Part shown: positions 60,159 to 64,000 of the stretch, piece after piece | Layout of the letters: each line of letters begins with the position of its first letter | How positions within the stretch are numbered: the first letter of the stretch is position 1 | Source of the DNA: JAFGGG01 sp964634205 | Lineage (GTDB): Bacteria > Spirochaetota > Spirochaetia > SZUA-6 > RPPD01 | Length of the DNA stretch: 64,000 nt | Reading direction: 5' to 3' | Assembly (NCBI GenBank): GCA_964634205.1 | Contig: CAZWKE010000001.1 | Location: 124,001-188,000, forward strand | Made by a program: the position numbers and the translations under genes | Notes under the pieces: model-generated | The model's database searches: none | Seen by the model: the letters and a program-made list of their open reading frames with translations, nothing else | Told to the model about the DNA's origin: nothing

Positions 60159-61175
60159 TCAGGTTTTGTTTTTCTCCGGAAAATGTTTACGAAACTCATC
60201 CACGGGGACGGTCTTAATGATCTCTTTCAATATTTTCTCGGCCGGAAGGGACGAGTCCTTCATTACCAGTCGGTGCGCAACCGCGTTGATAAAGAGTTCC
60301 TGGATGTGGTCGATGGTAACAAAACTTTCACCCCTGATCAGGGCCAGGGATCTTGCCAGACGGGACAGTTTTACCCCGGTACGGGGGCTTGCGCCCATGA
60401 TAATTTCCGGATGTATACGGGTTTTTTTGACACAGGCCACGATATAATCGATGATATCGGGATGAATATCGATACTGTCCACCAGTGTCTGCCACTCAAG
60501 CAGCTCGTCGGAATCCATGATGGGGGCGAAATTCTTCCAGCCGTCGAGCCTGCCGTGTTGTTTGATTATCTCAGCCTCGTCTTGTGCTCCCGGCAGCCCG
60601 ATGGAAAGCTGCAGCATAAAACGGTCAAGCTGCGGCGCGGGCAGCGGAAAGAGGTGCGCGCCCTTCAGGTTCATGGTGGCAATAATAAAGAAAGGATCGG
60701 GCAGGGTGTAGGTTTTGCCTTCTATGGTTATGGTATTTTCCTCCATGGCCTGAAAAAAACTTCCCTGGGTTTTTGGGGTCAACAGGTTTATCTCATCGCA
60801 GAGTACAAAATGGGCGAAAATTGGTCCGCGCATGAAGATGAACTCCCTGCCCGTGCTGTCCGGGCGGTTATAGCCCAGGATATCCTGCGGCAGCAGATCA
60901 ACCGTACACTGGATACGGTTAAAGGGATCCACCTTCACCTCCTGCCCCCGGGTCTGTTTGGCCTTCCAGGTGATAGACCCGGCCAGGGCCCGCGCCAGGG
61001 AGGTTTTACCCACCCCATGAGAATCCGCCAGCAGGACGTGCCCTCCGGCAATTTTAGCGGCCAGTAAATACTCAAGTTTCACGGTATCAATATAAATGAC
61101 CGATTTTATATTTTCGATCAGCCGGGAAATGCCGGCCTTTACCGATGCGTGTTTTTGGGATTTTGGCGTATTCAT
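60159..61175 (-). CDS. MoxR-family AAA+ ATPase
   Basis: A 338-residue AAA+ ATPase: Walker A ADSHGVGKTSLARAL, Walker B VLCDEINLLTPKTQGSFFQAM, and the sensor-1 region FFIIATMNL. Typical MoxR/RavA type, found with DUF58 and transglutaminase-like genes. An upstream ATG would extend it to 61238, but the ATG at 61173-61175 follows a TATATT -10 box by only seven bases and makes the standard N-terminus (MNTPKSQKH). No Shine-Dalgarno sequence. It heads the MoxR-DUF58-TgpA-propeller operon. Confidence 0.92.
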   Translation of the reverse strand: MNTPKSQKHASVKAGISRLIENIKSVIYIDTVKLEYLLAAKIAGGHVLLADSHGVGKTSLARALAGSITWKAKQTRGQEVKVDPFNRIQCTVDLLPQDILGYNRPDSTGREFIFMRGPIFAHFVLCDEINLLTPKTQGSFFQAMEENTITIEGKTYTLPDPFFIIATMNLKGAHLFPLPAPQLDRFMLQLSIGLPGAQDEAEIIKQHGRLDGWKNFAPIMDSDELLEWQTLVDSIDIHPDIIDYIVACVKKTRIHPEIIMGASPRTGVKLSRLARSLALIRGESFVTIDHIQELFINAVAHRLVMKDSSLPAEKILKEIIKTVPVDEFRKHFPEKNKT

Positions 61176-61182
61176 AGTAACT

Positions 61183-61211
61183 AATATAGAGGGAAATAAA
61201 GAAAAGGGCAA
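61183..61211 (-). promoter_or_regulatory. Sigma-70 promoter of the MoxR operon (leaderless geometry)
   Basis: Minus strand TTGCCC (61206-61211), 17 bases, TATATT (61183-61188), then seven bases to the ATG at 61175. Confidence 0.55.
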
Positions 61212-61232
61212 AAGAATTTTCCTTTTATCTAC

Positions 61233-61261
61233 TTGCATATCAGTGGGGAATTGCCCACAAT
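61233..61261 (+). promoter_or_regulatory. Promoter candidate for the SH3 lipoprotein / GT3 pair
   Basis: TTGCAT (61233-61238), 17 bases, CACAAT (61256-61261). The leader of about 27 bases contains GGAG before the ATG at 61295. The spacer includes a short GTGGG...CCCAC inverted repeat. Confidence 0.4.
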
Positions 61262-61294
61262 AGAGGATGAAATAACGCGTATACGGAGAAATGT

Positions 61295-61945
61295 ATGCAT
61301 ATATTGAGATTTATCATATTTTTAAGCCTTATACTGGCGGTTTTTTCCTGTCAAAAACAGGAACAGCCCGTTAAAACCAAAGAAGCGACCATCTATACCG
61401 GCAAGGCACAGCCGCGCTGGGTGAACGCCACCGCGGGCTTGCGCATACGGGACAAGGCCGGACTTGACGGAAATGTTATCGGTGCCATACCATACGGTGA
61501 AAAAGTAATTCTTCTGGATGAAGAAGACAAGGTCGAGGAGATCGACGGCACCAAGGGTAGTTGGAGTAGAATACGCTGGCAGGACAAGGAAGGTTGGGTG
61601 TTCGGAGGGTTTTTACAGAAAGAAGAGATTATGCAAGACCGGTCCGACGAACCGAAGATAAAGCTTTTGGGCAGGTATGATCTTGTTGATGATGAATACC
61701 GCTCTCAATATATTGATTTTAAAAATAATAATACCTGTATTTTCATCTATAATTTCTGCCAGGGATTCGGAGAGGTGGCCGGCACCTATAAAATCAAGGA
61801 TGAGTATATTTCCATCAATCTTACCGATGATGTGGTGATGAAGCTGAAAATACTCTCGCCCTATGAATTGGAGATCGTGGAGAACGCGGAACTGTTTACC
61901 TGTTATAATTTGCAGAACGGGACCCGATTGGTAAAAAACAAGTAA
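61295..61945 (+). CDS. SH3-domain lipoprotein
   Basis: The 216-residue protein has a signal peptide ending in the lipobox-like AVFSC (about Cys19). A bacterial SH3b domain follows (residues about 40-110: RWVNATAGLRIRDKAGLDGN, GAIPYGEKVILLDEED, GSWSRIRWQDKEGWVFGGFL), which usually binds cell-wall peptides. The C-terminal 90 residues are not recognised (YIDFKNNNTCIFIYNFCQGFG). GGAG lies six bases before the ATG. Its last base overlaps the first of the GT3 gene, so the two are co-translated, though no functional link is known. Confidence 0.85.
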   Translation: MHILRFIIFLSLILAVFSCQKQEQPVKTKEATIYTGKAQPRWVNATAGLRIRDKAGLDGNVIGAIPYGEKVILLDEEDKVEEIDGTKGSWSRIRWQDKEGWVFGGFLQKEEIMQDRSDEPKIKLLGRYDLVDDEYRSQYIDFKNNNTCIFIYNFCQGFGEVAGTYKIKDEYISINLTDDVVMKLKILSPYELEIVENAELFTCYNLQNGTRLVKNK

Positions 61946-63747
61946 TGAAGAAAAAGATATATAAGAATTATTTGCTTGAGGTGGCCTGGGAGGTTTGTAA
62001 CCAGATCGGCGGCATTTATACCGTCATCCGCTCTAAAATACCCGCGGTCATAGAACACTGGCATGACAACTACTGCCTTATCGGACCATATTTCCCCGAA
62101 ACAATCGGCGGGGAATTTGAGGAGAACGAGGAACCGGATTCCCCGTTTTATCAGAGTATTGCCGACCTGAAAAAAATGGGATTCGACGTGCATTTCGGTA
62201 GGTGGCTGGTGACGGGAAGGCCCCAGGTTATTCTCATCAATCCTGTTTCCCTTTTTCATCAACTCGCGGAATTAAAACAGCTGATCTGGAAGAAGCAGCA
62301 GATTGATTGTTCCGCGGCGGATGAACTGCTGGACCAGGCACTTACCTTTGGTTTTATCTTAAAATCACTGATTAATGTTTTTTGTAAAAAAAAGACGGGC
62401 ACATCCGCTCCCATTGTTCACTTTCATGAATGGTTGACCGCCGTCTGCCTGTACGACCTGCGCCGTGAACTGCCGGCGGTGGCCACGGTTTTTACTACTC
62501 ATGCCACAATGCTGGGGAGGTACTTCGCTTCGCATGAGCCGGATTTCTATGGAAGGCTGCCGGATATTGACTGGCTGGCGGAGGCGCGGAAGTACAATAT
62601 CGAAGCGCAGGTGCGGATAGAACGCGCCGCTGCGCGGGAATCCCAGTGCTTTACCACTATCAGCCAAATTACCACGCCCGAATGTGTGCTTTTTTTGGGC
62701 AGAAAACCGGATTTCCTGTTGCCCAATGGATTGAATATAGAGCGGTTTGTGGCGCTCCATGAGTTCCAGAACCTGCATCAACAGTATAAACAGATGATCC
62801 ATCAGTTTGTGGTGGGCCATTTCTTTCCCAGCTACAGCTTTGACCTTGACAATACCCTGTATTTTTTTATTTCCGGCCGCTTTGAGTACCGCAACAAGGG
62901 ATTTGACCTGACGCTGGAGGCATTGCGTCGCTTAAATTCACGACTGAAGGCCGAATCGTTACCCGTCACCGTAGTGATGTTCTTTATCAGCAAGCGCCCC
63001 TATAACACGATAAACCCCGATGTACTGCATTCGCGGATCTTGACCGAGGAGATTCAAAACACCTGTGAAGCCATTCTGGACCAGATAGACAAACGCCTGT
63101 TTTTCGCTGTTACCCAGAGTACGGATACGCGGCTTCCGCCGTTGAATGATTTTGTTGACGACTACTGGAAACTGCGCCTGCGCCGCACGCTGTACTCGTG
63201 GAAAACGAAACGGCTTCCGATCATCGTTACCCATAATCTACGGGATGATGCCAACGACGAGATTCTCCGCTTTTTACGGGCCGCCAATCTGGTAAATAAT
63301 GTTTCCGACAGGGTAAAAATAGTATATCATCCGGATTTTATTTCAGCGGTGAGCCCGCTTTTTGGGATGGATTACAGCCAGTTTGTGCGCGGCTGCCATT
63401 TGGGGATTTTCCCCAGCTTTTATGAACCCTGGGGGTACACTCCCATGGAGTGTGTGGCCAATGGGATTCCCACCATTACCTCGGACTTATCCGGATTCGG
63501 AGATTATGTACAGCGCAGTATTTCCGGACATGAGTCAGATGGAATATTAGTCATAAAACGGCGCGGTAAAAGTTTTGAAGAGGCCGCGGACCAGCTTGCC
63601 TCCTCTCTGTATGCCTTTTGCGCTTATTCACGCAGGGAGAGGATCGCCTTACGCAATGCGGTCGAAAGCCGCTCGGCACATTTTGACTGGCATAACCTGA
63701 TCGGTAATTATCTGAAAGCCTACGAGTACGCCCGGAAAGCGGTGTGA
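61945..63747 (+). CDS. Glycogen synthase, GT3 (eukaryotic-type), stand-alone copy
   Basis: A 600-residue GT3 synthase, donor UDP-glucose by family. It has the same landmarks as the N-terminal half of the fusion at 46487-50755: EVCNQIGGIYTVIRSK, FHEWLTAV, TTHATMLGR, ISGRFEYRNKGFDLTLEAL and the E-x7-E Glu494/Glu502 (FYEPWGYTPMEC). No phosphorylase domain follows. A regulatory Arg cluster typical of yeast/animal enzymes is not evident. It is coupled by a one-base overlap to the SH3 lipoprotein gene and lies on the opposite strand from the other glycogen genes. Confidence 0.9.
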   Translation: MKKKIYKNYLLEVAWEVCNQIGGIYTVIRSKIPAVIEHWHDNYCLIGPYFPETIGGEFEENEEPDSPFYQSIADLKKMGFDVHFGRWLVTGRPQVILINPVSLFHQLAELKQLIWKKQQIDCSAADELLDQALTFGFILKSLINVFCKKKTGTSAPIVHFHEWLTAVCLYDLRRELPAVATVFTTHATMLGRYFASHEPDFYGRLPDIDWLAEARKYNIEAQVRIERAAARESQCFTTISQITTPECVLFLGRKPDFLLPNGLNIERFVALHEFQNLHQQYKQMIHQFVVGHFFPSYSFDLDNTLYFFISGRFEYRNKGFDLTLEALRRLNSRLKAESLPVTVVMFFISKRPYNTINPDVLHSRILTEEIQNTCEAILDQIDKRLFFAVTQSTDTRLPPLNDFVDDYWKLRLRRTLYSWKTKRLPIIVTHNLRDDANDEILRFLRAANLVNNVSDRVKIVYHPDFISAVSPLFGMDYSQFVRGCHLGIFPSFYEPWGYTPMECVANGIPTITSDLSGFGDYVQRSISGHESDGILVIKRRGKSFEEAADQLASSLYAFCAYSRRERIALRNAVESRSAHFDWHNLIGNYLKAYEYARKAV

Positions 63748-63786
63748 GGAGGTATTACAACCTGTTCCCCCGTTTGATCTGTGCGT

Positions 63787-64000
63787 TTATTTTTTCTCAA
63801 ACGTCTTAAAGCGTATGGTTTTCAGGATCTCCTCAACAACAGGGCGAAAATCCGCCTCTGCCGCGGACGGATGGTAGACACAGCCGACAAAATACACAAG
63901 ATCGTTGTCCATCAGGATATAAAAGACCGCGTTACTGTCGTCGTTCTTTTCATGGAACTCGGTCACCAGCCAAACCTTTCCCAGCCATTGGATATCTTTT
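63787..64000 (-). CDS. C-terminal fragment of an unknown protein (cut by window edge)
   Basis: Only the last 70 codons and the stop (complement of 63787-63789) are visible. The peptide contains WLGKVWLVTEFHEKNDDSNA and ends EEILKTIRFKTFEKK. It looks like the final beta-strand/helix of a small globular domain, and the AVFYILMDNDLVYFVGCVYH stretch resembles exported proteins with a terminal helix. I cannot assign a family. The reading frame is open to the window edge, and the gene is convergent with the GT3 gene, 39 bases away. Confidence 0.6.
   Translation of the reverse strand, partial: KDIQWLGKVWLVTEFHEKNDDSNAVFYILMDNDLVYFVGCVYHPSAAEADFRPVVEEILKTIRFKTFEKK

Noticed and set aside
60153..61067. 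304-codon open frame on the plus strand
   Set aside because: Antisense to the MoxR gene, with no matching family pattern.

Overview
The window looks like a chromosomal segment of a diderm, LPS-bearing bacterium, most probably a member of the Spirochaetota with a Leptospira-like gene order. This is an inference from gene content: lptC-lptA-lptB-rpoN-hpf-hprK-HPr follow pyrG, an NtrY/NtrC-like pair follows, and there are several lipoproteins with relaxed lipoboxes plus an OmpA-family protein. No phage, insertion sequence, CRISPR array or rRNA was seen. The two edge genes are cut by the window.

Layout. (1) 1-9.4 kb, minus strand: a surface-glycan operon with two ABC-2 permeases, an ATPase, two paralogous GT4 enzymes, a two-domain GT4-like/GT2 protein, a galactosyltransferase-LamG fusion, a membrane protein and a truncated GT2. 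A separate GT2 gene lies at 9.6-10.6 kb. This region looks A+T-richer than the rest. (2) 10.9-14.7 kb: a YmdB-like phosphoesterase with altered metal ligands, RseC, an orphan CheB-CheR pair and a DUF151 nuclease-family protein. (3) 14.75-26.7 kb, plus strand: pyrG, lptCAB, rpoN, hpf, hprK, HPr, a DUF4390-like protein, an NtrY-like kinase, an NtrC-like activator, lexA and holA, tightly packed. (4) 26.7-28.5 kb: glnA behind a sigma-54 promoter and a perfect palindrome, then a terminator and tRNA-Arg(CCT). (5) 28.5-46.4 kb: mixed housekeeping genes (nadE, ompA-like, a degenerate DEAD-box protein, trmB, an MBL hydrolase, dksA-like, infA, an aldo/keto reductase, aroB, argJ, a GH9 enzyme, lspA). (6) 46.5-63.7 kb: a glycogen/alpha-glucan island with a glycogen synthase-phosphorylase fusion, a GH57 amylase, a GT4 synthase-like enzyme, a debranching enzyme and a second stand-alone GT3 synthase. 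It surrounds a MoxR-DUF58-transglutaminase-beta-propeller operon.

How the parts fit. RpoN, the NtrC-like activator and the -24/-12 promoter of glnA form a plausible nitrogen circuit encoded together. HPr kinase and HPr inside the same operon suggest a carbon-status input, with no PTS enzyme in the window. The glycogen genes cover synthesis (GT3, GT4), phosphorolysis (GT35), debranching (GH133) and alpha-glucan hydrolysis or transfer (GH57); no glgB or glgC was seen. At least five genes (pyrG, the aldo/keto reductase, the SDR-like gene, lspA, moxR) have sigma-70-type promoters whose -10 box lies only 7-11 nt before the start codon, which points to leaderless or near-leaderless mRNAs. Several proteins keep a fold but have lost catalytic residues (YmdB-like, DEAD-box-like, SDR-like).
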